Of a stretch of 64,000 nt of DNA, positions 41,903-51,397 are shown in pieces; within the stretch, counting starts at the first letter, position 1; every line of letters starts with the position of its first letter. The notes under the pieces are model-generated. The model was not told where the DNA came from. It saw only the letters and a list, made by a program, of their open reading frames with translations, and made no database searches. Source of the DNA: Phycomyces nitens (lineage: Eukaryota; Mucoromycota; Mucoromycetes; Mucorales; Phycomycetaceae); NCBI GenBank assembly GCA_022702545.1, contig JAHRBC010000002.1, positions 8,246,001 through 8,310,000 of the forward strand. The letters are read 5' to 3'. A program made the position numbers and the translations under genes.

Positions 41903-43519
41903 ATGCCAGTTTCAACTGCATTTGAAGATCAATCATATCGCAGGAGTGGACAATGTTCAAGCCGATGCACTGAGCAGGAAGAAGAGGCCGGTTCACGAAT
42001 GGAAACTGCCTCGACGATGGTTCGACAAGATCACTGCCAAATGGGGGAAAATGAAGATAGATGCGTTTGCTGCACGGCACAACCACCGCTTACCGGCTTA
42101 TTGGAGTTGGCAGCACGATCCACAGGCCAGGGCAGTGGATGCATTCAAGCAACAATGGCCCAAGACGGGACTATATCTTCATCCACCATGGAAATTAGTT
42201 CCACAAGTAATCCAGAAGATTTGCAAGGACAAGGTACGATCAGCAATCCTTGTTACCCCGAGTTGGCCAACCCAATACTGGTGGCCAATGGTACTCCAGC
42301 AAGCAACAGCACCACCACTGTCAATGTATATCAACAAGAACCTTACCTTGACCGCATGGAGATTATCCGCAGTGCCAGGGAAAGACAGGGGTTTTCAGGG
42401 AAAGCAACAAACTTCTTGAAAAAGGAAAGGCGAGAGAATACCAACAAGCGGTATGATTGTGAGTGGCGCCGTTGGGTACGATGGTGTAAGCGACAAAGTC
42501 CTTGTGTAAACCCTTGCAATTATGATGTCAATGCCGTGGTAAACTACTTGGTGGATAATCAGACTTTCTCCAGCCAATATCTCAACGTGATGCGATCGTC
42601 TATCGCTTCGGTTTTCCGAATCCTCTGGCCCGATAAACCCAGTCTAGCTGGGCAGGAACCAATAGCAGCTTTCTTTCTGGCGAAAAGAAAATCAGAGATG
42701 AAGATTCCGCACCACCAGCAAGATGAAATATGGTCTTTGCAACCAGTTCTTCGACACATCGAGACTTGGGGACCGACGCAAGAGCTGACACTTACTCAAC
42801 TCCAACAAAAGACGGTGATGTTGCTTTGTCTGGCAACAATGTGGCGTCCTAGGTCGGACATTGGCCGTTTACAGTTTCGAGACATACACTGGACTTACAC
42901 CAGCTCTGTAGTAACAGGCGTGACACTTGTAGCCCGGGAGCCAAAAGAAGCACAATGGAAGCAATCCAAAATTGGAGCAATACAAAACGCCAACCTATGT
43001 CCAGTTCTTACCCTGAAGGCTTTTGTGGACAAGACCAATGACTTTCGTTTTCTTCTTCCCGAAGATCACACTGTGTTTCTTACCTACCTGGACTCTGACA
43101 AAGTCTCATCCTCTATCAGACCTGCGACCGTGGCAAGCATTGTAAAGACAATTCTTCAAAAATGCAATATTGATACTTCAGTGTTTAATGCACACTCAAC
43201 AAGGGCAGCCGCTAGTACTGCTGCTGTGCAAGGAGGAATGGATATCCAAACCGTCAAACAACACGCCAACTGGTCGCTCACGAGTAACACATTTGAGAAG
43301 TACTATTTCAAGCCGAATTCCCAGCATGCCCAAGGAGCTGATTTAGTGAATAGAATTTTTTCTATGGATACGGTAAATGATACCACATCAGAAGGAGTTG
43401 GAGAGGAGGAGGCAACAACCATTGTGTTACAAAGAACACACAATGGAGACGTTGCCGACGACTCGACAACGACTGAAGATGTGGTGGTTACCCGCCCATG
43501 GTATAGAAGACTGTTTTGA
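41903..43519 (+). CDS. DIRS-3 tyrosine recombinase
   Basis: The recognisable domain starts near LDRMEIIRSARERQG (about 42350); upstream codons overlap the RNase H/linker frame. Catalytic residues are Arg in ATMWRPRSDIG, H-x-x-R in AHSTRAAAS and Tyr in FEKYYFKPNSQH. The domain is intact and ends TRPWYRRLF at 43519, after the internal complementary region. It is expected to integrate the circular element. Confidence 0.8.
   Translation: MPVSTAFEDQSYRRSGQCSSRCTEQEEEAGSRMETASTMVRQDHCQMGENEDRCVCCTAQPPLTGLLELAARSTGQGSGCIQATMAQDGTISSSTMEISSTSNPEDLQGQGTISNPCYPELANPILVANGTPASNSTTTVNVYQQEPYLDRMEIIRSARERQGFSGKATNFLKKERRENTNKRYDCEWRRWVRWCKRQSPCVNPCNYDVNAVVNYLVDNQTFSSQYLNVMRSSIASVFRILWPDKPSLAGQEPIAAFFLAKRKSEMKIPHHQQDEIWSLQPVLRHIETWGPTQELTLTQLQQKTVMLLCLATMWRPRSDIGRLQFRDIHWTYTSSVVTGVTLVAREPKEAQWKQSKIGAIQNANLCPVLTLKAFVDKTNDFRFLLPEDHTVFLTYLDSDKVSSSIRPATVASIVKTILQKCNIDTSVFNAHSTRAAASTAAVQGGMDIQTVKQHANWSLTSNTFEKYYFKPNSQHAQGADLVNRIFSMDTVNDTTSEGVGEEEATTIVLQRTHNGDVADDSTTTEDVVVTRPWYRRLF
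43382..43485. repeat. DIRS-3 internal complementary region
   Basis: The two halves are exact reverse complements of 38860-38921 and 43684-43726, meeting at ACACAATGGAG around the AAT core. It lies inside the recombinase coding end. Confidence 0.87.
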
Positions 43520-43611
43520 GCAGAATCCTTCTTAATTTTACTTTATAACTTAGATTTTACAAATTTGTTTCCCTTCCCTTTTCTCCATAGAAAAATTTAG
43601 ACACAATGCTA

Positions 43612-43680
43612 TTTGGAAAGATGTGGAGATTAAGGATATAAAAATTTTTACTATTAAATAAAGCGCGGCTCAGAGAGCCA
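43612..43680. repeat. DIRS-3 right inverted terminal repeat
   Basis: Inverted copy of 38925-38993, starting TGGAAAGATGTGGAG. Confidence 0.85.
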
Positions 43681-43957
43681 ATACCACATCTTCAGTCGTT
43701 GTCGAGTCGTCGGCAACGTCTCCATTTCCAAATATGGCATTGTGTCCAAAGCCACTCTGAGTTTGTACTGCTGTTACGGGAACAGATAACTTTATTGAAA
43801 CTTAAGAATAAAAACCACCTAAATCATTGTTAGGATTTGTGGGAAAAGTAAGAGAATACGTACCAAAATACAGATTGGTGGTTAAGTCAAAAAAAATAAT
43901 ATAGGAATCGTTCTGGGACGGGGAAAAGGGAGGGAAAATATACGAGAATTAATAATA

Positions 43958-44674
43958 CCGATTTTTGAATCCGATCTTGTGAATGTGACATGTTATTTCG
44001 TGAAAGTACAATTTGGATTTCGTGAATGTTCTATTTCAATTTCGTGATTCTTCCTCGAATATCCAAATATAATATTTTTTGTAGGGACCCTTTTGCTCAA
44101 ATAATTGGTGAGCTTATATTGCCATAAACCAAAAGAGGATATCACTACTTGTTTTTGTATTTTATTTGTTATATAGTGTTTTCGAGAGTCTTCTATTTTA
44201 TAAAGTAAAAAAATGGAGTGAGCCCAAGAAAGCACATCCTGTAGATATCTTTTCGCAAAGAGGTGGGACAGATCTGAAGGCTTCTTGGTTTGACCGGGGA
44301 GAGAGTGACCTAAATTCAAGCAGAGAATGACAGAGAAACAGTTGGAAAGACATGTTTGATTACAGAAGAAACACGAGAGGGAGCAGATAGAAACTGAGAG
44401 GGAGAAGAAAGAGCAAAGAGTGACCAAGAGGGTGGGTGGGGACATGGAGGGGACCGCGAAATAGTGACAAGCTCTTTACACTATCTTCCCCTACCAAAGT
44501 GAGATAAATGCGAAAGAGCAGCGTGTCCAATTATAATACAAATAATAGGTGTGGATAGACGTAAAATACCACGATGAGGAAGAATCACGAAATTGAAATG
44601 GAACATTCACGAAATCCAAATTGTACTTTCACGAAATAAAAAGTTACATTCACGAGATAGAATTCAAAAATCGG
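43958..44674. mobile_element. MITE with ~100-bp TIRs made of TTTCGTGAA subrepeats
   Basis: Flanked by TA on both sides. The left end CCGATTTTTGAATC and its right inverse GATTCAAAAATCGG-like partner extend into TIRs of about 100 bp (43958-44060; 44575-44674). Each TIR has three to four spaced copies of (T)TTCGTGA(A). The 150-codon minus-strand frame inside has no recognisable domain. Confidence 0.7.
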
Positions 44675-44805
44675 TACATCCTCAAATACACATAAGTTAT
44701 CACACTTCCTTATTAAGCTATCAGTTACACGCGATAAATTATATCTACATCTTGTTCAACTATCAATAAAGGATTAGAGGTTATTCCCCTAAAGACAACT
44801 ATCAC

Positions 44806-45330
44806 AATCCTGTACTTTACACGTGTCCCGTGAGATTAACGAATGTGAAAACCCTGAACCTGATTAACTTGCAGTAATCCAGCAAAGAAGTAAAAGTTGG
44901 ATTGTAAAAAGCTTGATATCCAAGAAGATGCTGTGCGCACAATTTCTTGGGTTTGTAACTGTATTTTCTACCTCAGAAAACATTACTTCATTAAGCTGTT
45001 GAGAACTCTAGACATATTTTTGAGCTCTATCCAAAGCTCTACTATGAATGCAATTGGATCGAGAGATATTAGGATGCTACGAAATGCCAAGCTCATCTTT
45101 AAAGCGATTATATAAGTTCCTGGATACTAATATCGATATTTTCCTTGACAATTCTGAAAATATCGCCCAGATAATAAGATGTTATATCCAATCTTGAAAC
45201 CATAGCGAGCCATACACTCAAGATATCAATGTAAACGAAGCTCGCAAAGTTGTAAAGAAGTTTATCTCAAGAAAATATACTTCCCGTTACTGTGACGAAG
45301 GTGTTCTAATTCCATAAAATATCCATATTC
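44806..45330 (+). pseudogene. Degraded fragment, partly similar to the Tc1-3 5' end
   Basis: CCTGTACTTTACACGTGTCC then CGTGAGATTAACGA at 44806 resembles the 51398 sequence that starts Tc1 copy 3. Further on, short frames (DINVNEARKVVKKFISRKY near 45220) look like old coding sequence of unknown type, with many stops. Confidence 0.35.
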
Positions 45331-45524
45331 TAAAGACTATGTATGTTGTTACATAAATTACCTTTTCTATATCTATTCAACTTTGCCACCAATATATATT
45401 TCGGTATGTCTTTACCCACTTTTCCCAACTGTGATTTAGGTGGCTTTTATTTCATATATATATATATTAAAAAAAGTCGATTGTTCCTGTAAGTCATTAA
45501 ACTAGACCCATCAATCTGTTATTT

Positions 45525-45630
45525 GAAATACAAGATTAAGGATTGCACCAAAAGTGAGTTGTACAACGATTCAAGTGAACAAAGTAAACACTGGGAATAC
45601 CATTTTGGGGTCAATCCGATACAATAATAC
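45525..45630 (+). promoter_or_regulatory. Upstream module shared with gene B
   Basis: Similar to 30505-30612 and in the same orientation, about 230-340 bp upstream of gene F. See the gene B module. Confidence 0.45.
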
Positions 45631-45861
45631 AGTATAGAAAAATTCACAAGGCCAGTGACTTGTTTTCCATCATGTCGGTTTAATGGTGTTCGCCATCCCT
45701 GTCATACTGGATACATGGGTTGATTGTCGATATTCTTACTGTATTTACAGCTGTGAAAATACAACACAGCTATCATAGTATACATTCCACGCTATTCAAG
45801 AGATATATTCCTTTAAACACACTGTTATACTTGGTATACAAGTGTATTTGACAATATCACC

Positions 45862-47644
45862 ATGACAACTGACGAACTGGAGACGGCGACAGCGTGGTTC
45901 AAACAATACAATAGTCGTGGTGACAACTACTTTGATTATTTCAATTTTGCAGACACTTTCAAAGGCCTGTCTCAAACAAACGTCGACCTGATTTATTTAA
46001 GAACTTTGCAGTCTGGCAAGAAACAAGTGCGAGACAGCGCTATACGCTATCAAATCGATACTGAATTAAACCGGTTCAAGGTGACTTTTTTTTTAAAAAA
46101 AAAGATAGATTTTATATTAACCCTCTTTTACTCGCAGCGAAAAAACAATATAAATTCACCCTTTGGCCAACAGTACAGCAATTACTGGGATAAACTTTCC
46201 GCGACACAAATGGTGGATATTCTGGGAAAAAGAACTCTTCAAGCCATTGAAAACGGTCACGAAAGTCTTGTAAAAGCAGCGAGTAACACAGTAAAAAAGG
46301 CAAGCCAACAGAATCGGAAGGGTTGTGATACAGCACAGCGAGTGAATTGTTTTAGCTGGTTTTATTTCAGGTGTGTGACAATTTTTTGAATTCCAACAAT
46401 GCCGAAAAAGAGGAACCAACTGCAAGTAGCCAGGAGAGCAACCGAGACACAACAAACAAGAACACTGACGTTCAATGTTCAAGTTCTAGCAACGACGAGA
46501 GTGGTAATAAACAATTGACAAGTTAGTCCATGTGAAATATATAGTAACCTATCATAGGACAATCAGCGACCACATTAAAGAAGTTACTTAAAGATCGAGA
46601 AGATATACAAAAATTTGCAGGGTCATTTGACCTAGTTGGCCAACTGGGTATCATCGACTTGACCCTGCCTGATGTTGCAAAGAAAGTAGAGAAGTTGGTA
46701 CAGACGCGTTGGGCTGAAAATCTTAAGCTCCCCTCTTGGAGCCCAGACGAGCCATGCAAAAGGTTCATATCACAGATCAAAGCATCCAGCCCCAACCCGC
46801 ATCTTTTACGTCTTGCAGCGCGTGATAGCACCACTATTGACCCAAAGCAGTTTGACATTTATGAGCACAACAACTTGCGGGTGCTGGAATTCATTACAGA
46901 GTTTTGGTAATTGTTTATAAGGGTATATAGAGCCCACATGTTAATTTTTTTATGCCCTTGCAGGCTGGACCTCATACAGGCTCCTGTCAATATTGTCTTA
47001 AATGAGCGCATCAAAGAAAGAACTTTTGCAGTATCGACTACCATTCCACTATTGAATTCTTTGTTCAGGCAGTTCAATGACACAGTCGAACTACAATGGT
47101 AACTATATATTATGTAATGACTGACATAATGGTTGAACATGGCATATTGTATACTAGGCTGGAGGTCCAAACTCCCCAAAACAGGCATAAATGGGACGGT
47201 ATCGGTTTAGCTAATAACAAGGTCCCAATTGTCAGTTTGCTTGTTGAATTATCTGGAGGCACAACTACAACTGACGACAAAGTCCAATCAGACCTTGTAA
47301 AAGTATACCGAAATGCCAAGCGAGCACTGAATGCAATAGCCAATGTGCTGGACAACAAAAACCTACTGCGGCTGTATTGTTGTCAGTACGAAAATAAAAA
47401 GCTCCATTTCGAGTCCTTGACACTTGTGGATAACGCCATCTATGTTCGCAAGCGACATGTCTCGGTTAAGTTTCCGTCGAATGGAAAGGAGCTAAAGGAA
47501 TTTGTCTTGCAAATGGAAAGAGTATTTAGTTGGCGCGACGGTGTATTGGAATTGTCTGAGCGGCTCAAGAATGCAAACTCAATACCACAGGGATATTTTT
47601 CAGAAGTCTTTATGGAAACAGCATCGCCACCAAGCACCCCATAA
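45862..47644 (+). CDS. Gene F: spliced lineage-specific protein, paralogue of gene G
   Basis: Exons: 45862-46080, 46138 to about 46319, about 46372-46521, 46558-46906, 46964-47098, 47158-47644. The intron at 46522-46557 is only 36 nt. Peptides: ATAWFKQYNSRGDNYFDYF, YSNYWDKLSATQMVDILGK, a Ser/Asn/Glu-rich linker, LGIIDLTLPDVAKKVEKL, EPCKRFISQIKASSPN, EFWLDLIQAPVNIVLNERI, then HKWDGIGL followed by LLVELSGGTTTTDD. The D...V-E-x-S-G-G block is shared with gene G (KWDGILF...FVEFSGG) and may be a divergent nuclease core. Expanded hypothetical families of Mucorales show this motif to my knowledge. No disabling change in the later exons; the exon 2/3 junction is the least certain part. A piece of this gene or a sister was copied to 9.5 kb. 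Confidence 0.72.
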
Positions 47645-47872
47645 ATCAGCCTTGATAAAATTTCCTGCAATTTATTTTTTGCTGTTTCTTTCACCTACTA
47701 CGATGTTGTTTTTAAATATCCTTCTGCACATTACTTGCAGTAGTTATACGTATACTGAATTATGACATCAATTTTGTGAAATATTTCTATTGGAAAATCA
47801 AAAGTTGGGTGTTCAAGATTAATGTCCAAAAGGAACCAAACTTTGATACATTCATAAGATGAATATATCTAG
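47645..47872. other. Downstream region of gene F
   Basis: AT-rich, no coding signal. Confidence 0.4.
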
Positions 47873-48260
47873 CTATATTATGACAAAGCTAAAGTCTATA
47901 AAACCTTTGCTTTTGAGATTTACATCTTCATGAATGGCCTTTTCAGGTTGGATATCCAAGTTTCCATGAGGATCAGTTGAAAGAACCGAAAGGCAAGAAT
48001 GACTATAATAGTTGGCTGCAACTAACAAGCACTTTTGCATGCTAAAAGATCCATCTTGATTTCTCAAGACTTAAAAAACAACAAGGTATTTCCATGCGAA
48101 AAGAGTCCAGTTAAGATATCAACTACTTGGGACTTGCTGATATAAGAGCCGTCTGTTTGGTATTTTCTAACACTAAAGAAATGCTTGTTGAAATCCATGT
48201 CTTCAGTCGGCAATCTTTGGATCAGAGAGCCACTTTTATGCACCGTGGCTTGGCTAATGA
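47873..48260 (-). pseudogene. Unrecognised coding remnant
   Basis: Two minus-strand stretches look like protein: HKSGSLIQRLPTEDMDFNKH, with KYQTDGSYISKSQVVDIL (48260-48070), and LRNQDGSFSMQKCLLVAANY with SVLSTDPHGNLDIQPEKA (48067-47873). They share a Q-x-DGS(Y/F) pattern and may be tandem repeats of one domain. A stop separates them. I cannot name the family. Confidence 0.35.
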
Positions 48261-48489
48261 CACAAATTTTAGTCCCGCCGGATAAAAATATACCTCTTTA
48301 TGCTATCATTCCTGTTTTTTGTTTTGTTTTCTACTATAAGAACCCTATGCCAAAACTTACTGGAATAAAGACCAAAAGCCTGGTGTAAATAAAATATATT
48401 TTCTTTTGTATTTTTGTGTAATAATTTGTCCTTTTGAAGGGCGTGTAGTTGCTTTGACATTGAATTACAATGCACTGCATACACTTCAA

Positions 48490-49560
48490 TTAGTATTTTA
48501 TATCACTCTTCTTTCTACAAGTACTTAAAACCATTAAGGCTCTTGTGCTGGGGTCTTCCAGCTCTTACCGTTCTTCCTAGGTAAGCCCAGATATTCTTAA
48601 TCGGACTGATATCAAGGCTGTACGCGGGCCATTTCATCATCTCCAGGTCTGCGTTCTTTTGGTATTCTTTCACCATTTTGCTTCAATGGGATGGAGCTTT
48701 GTCTTGTTGAAAGATGAAATAGTTGACTTGCTCATATCCCAAATTATTTTTGAATGGAACCAAAGTGTTTTGGAGTATATTTCTGTATCCCCATTGCTCC
48801 AGGCTACCACTGATTATTTCAATTGGCTCAACACCACCAGACCAGACGCATATCCAGATTATCACATATCCTCCACTGCCTTGGATCCTGGGACTTAAAC
48901 AGTCTGTGATGTACTTCTCTGACCGAAGACGCCAGACTCGTACATTCTTGCACATTGGGAACAGCATAAATGTCGATTCATCGCACCAAATCACTCGATC
49001 CCAGCATTGATTAACCTCTTTGGTATGCTGAGCAAAGGCAAGGCGGTTTCTGTGATGATAACCAGTCAGTAACGGCTTATATCCCCCTATCCAAGTCTTC
49101 ATGTAAAGAGTCTTAATGGCAGAACACATCGTATCCTTGAAAACATATCTTTTCAAATTTTCACCCATTATGTTGGTCAACATATCTAAGCTGGCCGCTC
49201 GATTTTTTCATCTCTCTGCGCAAAACACATAAATCTCGTTCACCAAATATCTTCGAGGGTCCCTTGCGACTATGTATAACTGTTGTTCCAGTCTCTCTGT
49301 ATCTTTGCATTGTATTGTATACTGTACGGCGTGCTACATTATATCGCTCACAAATGGTCGACACTTTTTTTCCTGCCTCAAAGACACCAACAATCATTCC
49401 TCTGACTTCAATTGGGATCTTCTTTCGCTTGGGAATATTGTCAGGAATGTTTACTGAAGACATGAATAGAATCGAATTAAAAAGAAAGGTCGTATAAAAG
49501 AAAACAAACAGAGGTATACATATTTTATTTTTTTAGAAAAAACTCGTAATGTCAAAGTTG
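48490..49560 (-). mobile_element. Tc1/mariner-type transposon, copy 2 (decayed)
   Basis: Contains the broken transposase described separately. Candidate ends share CTTTGACATT at about 48453 (plus strand) and 49548 (minus strand), but the TIRs are weak and the exact borders unknown. Confidence 0.6.
48530..49463 (-). pseudogene. Tc1-type transposase, copy 2; frameshift and E to K at the active site
   Basis: The N-terminal HTH region (PIEVRGMIVGVFEAGKKVST, cut; VARRTVYNTMQRYRETG) is in one frame to QLRYVDQHNG. The catalytic part continues in another frame from about 49183: DRVIWCDESTFMLFP (first Asp), FIFQQDKAPSH (second Asp) then a TGA, then SLDISPIKNIWAYLG, where the third acidic residue Glu is Lys. 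The copy is dead by three independent changes. Confidence 0.78.
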
Positions 49561-49867
49561 TGCCATCCTAGAATAGGTCCCACTATATCTTCCTGGAAAT
49601 AATGTGCATTCAATTAATAGAGAAATAAGTCTAAACAAAATAACTTTGAAAAAGAAACCATTTAAAAACCCTCTTTTCTCTCATACATTTTACCTATACG
49701 TTTATCATATAAACAGAAATACCCTGAACAGCAGATTTGCTTGAGAAAAGAAAAAGAAAAAAAAAGTTAATATTACTGTACAACTCTACCATCCCAATAT
49801 TTGCGTCAACAAACCTTTTTCATTATAGGGATTACAATTAGGGCAAATACGATCAATTCGCTGGTGG
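49561..49867. other. No supported feature
   Basis: AT-rich spacer with an A-rich run near 49750. Confidence 0.35.
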
Positions 49868-50190
49868 AGCCTTCTGCGGGAGCCATTATACGTTAAGATA
49901 ATGGCATGTCGCATACCTCTGGGGGAGCACAAAGGCATAGTACCCAGAGCGAGCAAAAGGGGACCTCCGCGTCTCTCAGTCTGTTGAAGAGTAGTCCAGA
50001 CAACGAAAGGTTGCTCCACAACAAGAAGCCTTCTGCGGGAGCCATTATACGTTAAGATAATGGCATGTCGCATACCTCTGGGGGAGCACAAAGGCATAGT
50101 ACCCAGAGCGAGCAAAAGGGGACCTCCGCGTCTCTCAGTCTGTTGAAGAATAGCCCAGACAACGAAAGGTTGCTTCTTGTCGCAAATTGA
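49868..50190. repeat. 159-bp tandem duplication
   Basis: Copies start AGCCTTCTGCGGGAGCCATT at 49868 and 50027. On the minus strand the frame RGGPLLLALGTMPLCSPRG and HAIILTYNGSRRRLHQRIDR, ending CPNCNPYNEKG, reads through both copies. This may be a fragment of a retroelement C-terminus with a Cys motif, but I cannot confirm it. Confidence 0.7.
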
Positions 50191-50397
50191 TGCAATTTAC
50201 AGCTTTGTAACACACCATCTGTGTTTCTAAGCTTAAAAAATATAAAGGCTTTAGATTAGCAAGATGTGATTTTGGATAAGGATTCTAATTAGTTACCTTT
50301 AATTACGCCTTTGTCAAATAAGCTAAAGAGATGTTTACAAGCTTGGTCATAATCGGCCATATTTCTAATCTCTGTTACGTCACGAATTCCGATTTTT

Positions 50398-50462
50398 TTT
50401 TCACCCCCGACCAAAAATACTGTGAGGGTCTTTTGGTCGAGGCCGTAGGCCGAAGACCTATT
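50398..50462. repeat. Hairpin pair near a tyrosine recombinase fragment
   Basis: GACCAAAA...TTTTGGTC (about 50410-50440) overlaps GGTCGAGGCC-GTA-GGCCGAAGACC (about 50436-50460), two nested inverted repeats sharing GGTC. They sit about 55-115 bp beyond the 3' end of the recombinase ORF, a position where element ends or recombination sites are expected. Confidence 0.5.
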
Positions 50463-50514
50463 CTTATTAATCGAGGAGGCAGAGACTCTGGCTGTGTTAC
50501 CATCATTTCTTTAT

Positions 50515-51303
50515 TTATACGAAATTTTCAGAATAAATTATTGCTAGTTGTATTCTATACTCATTATCATTATAAGCGAAGGGTATTACTGTTTTTAAAT
50601 ATTGTTTAGGGAAGGGAAGGGAGGGGACAGCCAGAGGGCCACGAGAAGAAGAAGAAAGGGCCATAACCGAAAAGTTACTAATGGTTTGCCGGGACAGGCG
50701 GTAAAATGTGTCGAACACGGAAGAAAAAGCCCTTGACCCATGTACAAGAATGTCGTCAACAGAAGCACCGGCGGCCAAAGCCGGAGTGGGTCCTAAAGCT
50801 CTTGTCTTGGGGCAAGCAGTACCAGAAGGCTGTGGTATCTTGTTCATGATAAATTGGATATGTTTGGATATCCTTTCAGCACCAATGGGGCGGTCATTGA
50901 AATATACATCTCGTACCAGGCAATGAATCATAACTTCCACGAGAACAGGATGTGGACGTACGCAGGGAACTCGAACAATCCGGGATTTGTAAGCGTGATA
51001 AGTGGCAACAGGACAGAGAAGGGGTTCATCGTGTGGTTGTACGGCTACAACACGTTCGATCCGGCGGCCAGAACGCTTTTCTTTAGGTGCAACAATCACC
51101 AGGCGTAGTATACCATGTTCCACAGAAGTGCGAGCATCATCAGCTCGTTCAAGATCGGCAGGACGTAAGAAACCACAAACAGCGAGAAACCAGCACAACT
51201 TGCGAGTGAGGGTCATAGGAGTAAGTAGGTGCTTGGGACCAAGGTTGTAAAAGAACGAAATCACAGGTGTAATGTCAAACCATTTTTTTAGGGGATAGAG
51301 TTA
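50515..51303 (-). pseudogene. Tyrosine recombinase fragment of a non-DIRS-1/2/3 type
   Basis: An open frame of about 260 codons with the start missing. WFDITPVISFFYNLG leads into LTRKLCWFLAVCGFLRPADL (catalytic Arg in GFLRPADL). It continues LVIVAPKEKRSGRR, LLCPVATYHAY, CPKTRALGPTPALAAG (Arg of the H/K-x-x-R position), VDDILVHGS and VFDTFYRLSRQT (Tyr nucleophile). The sequence is unlike the three DIRS recombinases here and resembles Crypton or Ngaro/PAT-type enzymes in layout; I cannot choose. The frame meets a stop at about 51307, about 90 bp before the Tc1-3 left end. The N-terminal SAM-like domain is absent. Confidence 0.6.
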
Positions 51304-51397
51304 CACAAGATCAGATCTCTTGACGCGAGCCGGACAAAATCTAAGTAATCACGCTCAAGCTTTTTTGCCAGAACATTGAAAATATTTTGTGTAACAT

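Larger units (their letters stand above)
39873..42419 (+). pseudogene. DIRS-3 reverse transcriptase/RNase H, split by an LTR and one TAG
   Basis: The RT region is open: HYTVPLDGIPPGGRL, LITKIDLKDAYVVVPIH, YRSLPFGLSVAPRVFSK, LVYYLDDVCLLGKDK, INWKKS, and RNase H VYVDASDTGWGV and SINVRELMTILFAVKLHA. At IKY the frame enters a solo LTR (41212-41830) and resumes as ASKSGGTASAIL, then TAG where element 1 has CAG (HLQGLALDI). It continues as INHIAGVDNVQADALSRKK, KIDAFAARHNHRLPAYW and YLHPPWKLVPQ to a stop at 42419. The LTR plus target repeat is a multiple of three, so phase is unchanged. Confidence 0.8.
38860..43726 (+). mobile_element. DIRS-like retrotransposon, element 3, with nested solo LTR
   Basis: A structurally complete element. 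The outer left flank (38860-38921) and outer right flank (43684-43726) are exact reverse complements of the two halves of the internal complementary region (43382-43485). ITRs lie at about 38925-38993 and 43612-43680, with CTCCACATCTTTCCA at the inner edge. Removing the 619-bp LTR and one 5-bp repeat leaves about 4243 bp, close to element 2. Gag and recombinase are open; RNase H has one TAG and the LTR insertion. Confidence 0.88.
43803..45450. mobile_element. Possible older TIR-bounded element containing a MITE
   Basis: 43803-43868 (AATAAAAACCACCTAAATCA then GTGGGAAAAGTAAG) is similar in inverse orientation to about 45398-45450 (reverse complement AATAAAAGCCACCTAAATCA, then GTTGGGAAAAGTGGG). 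The arms are about 60 bp and diverged. The interior holds the MITE at 43958-44674 and decayed sequence. The boundaries are uncertain. Confidence 0.45.

Noticed and set aside
44897..45115. A 72-codon ORF as a gene
   Set aside because: No continuation, no splice sites in phase and no recognisable domain; treated as part of a degraded fragment.
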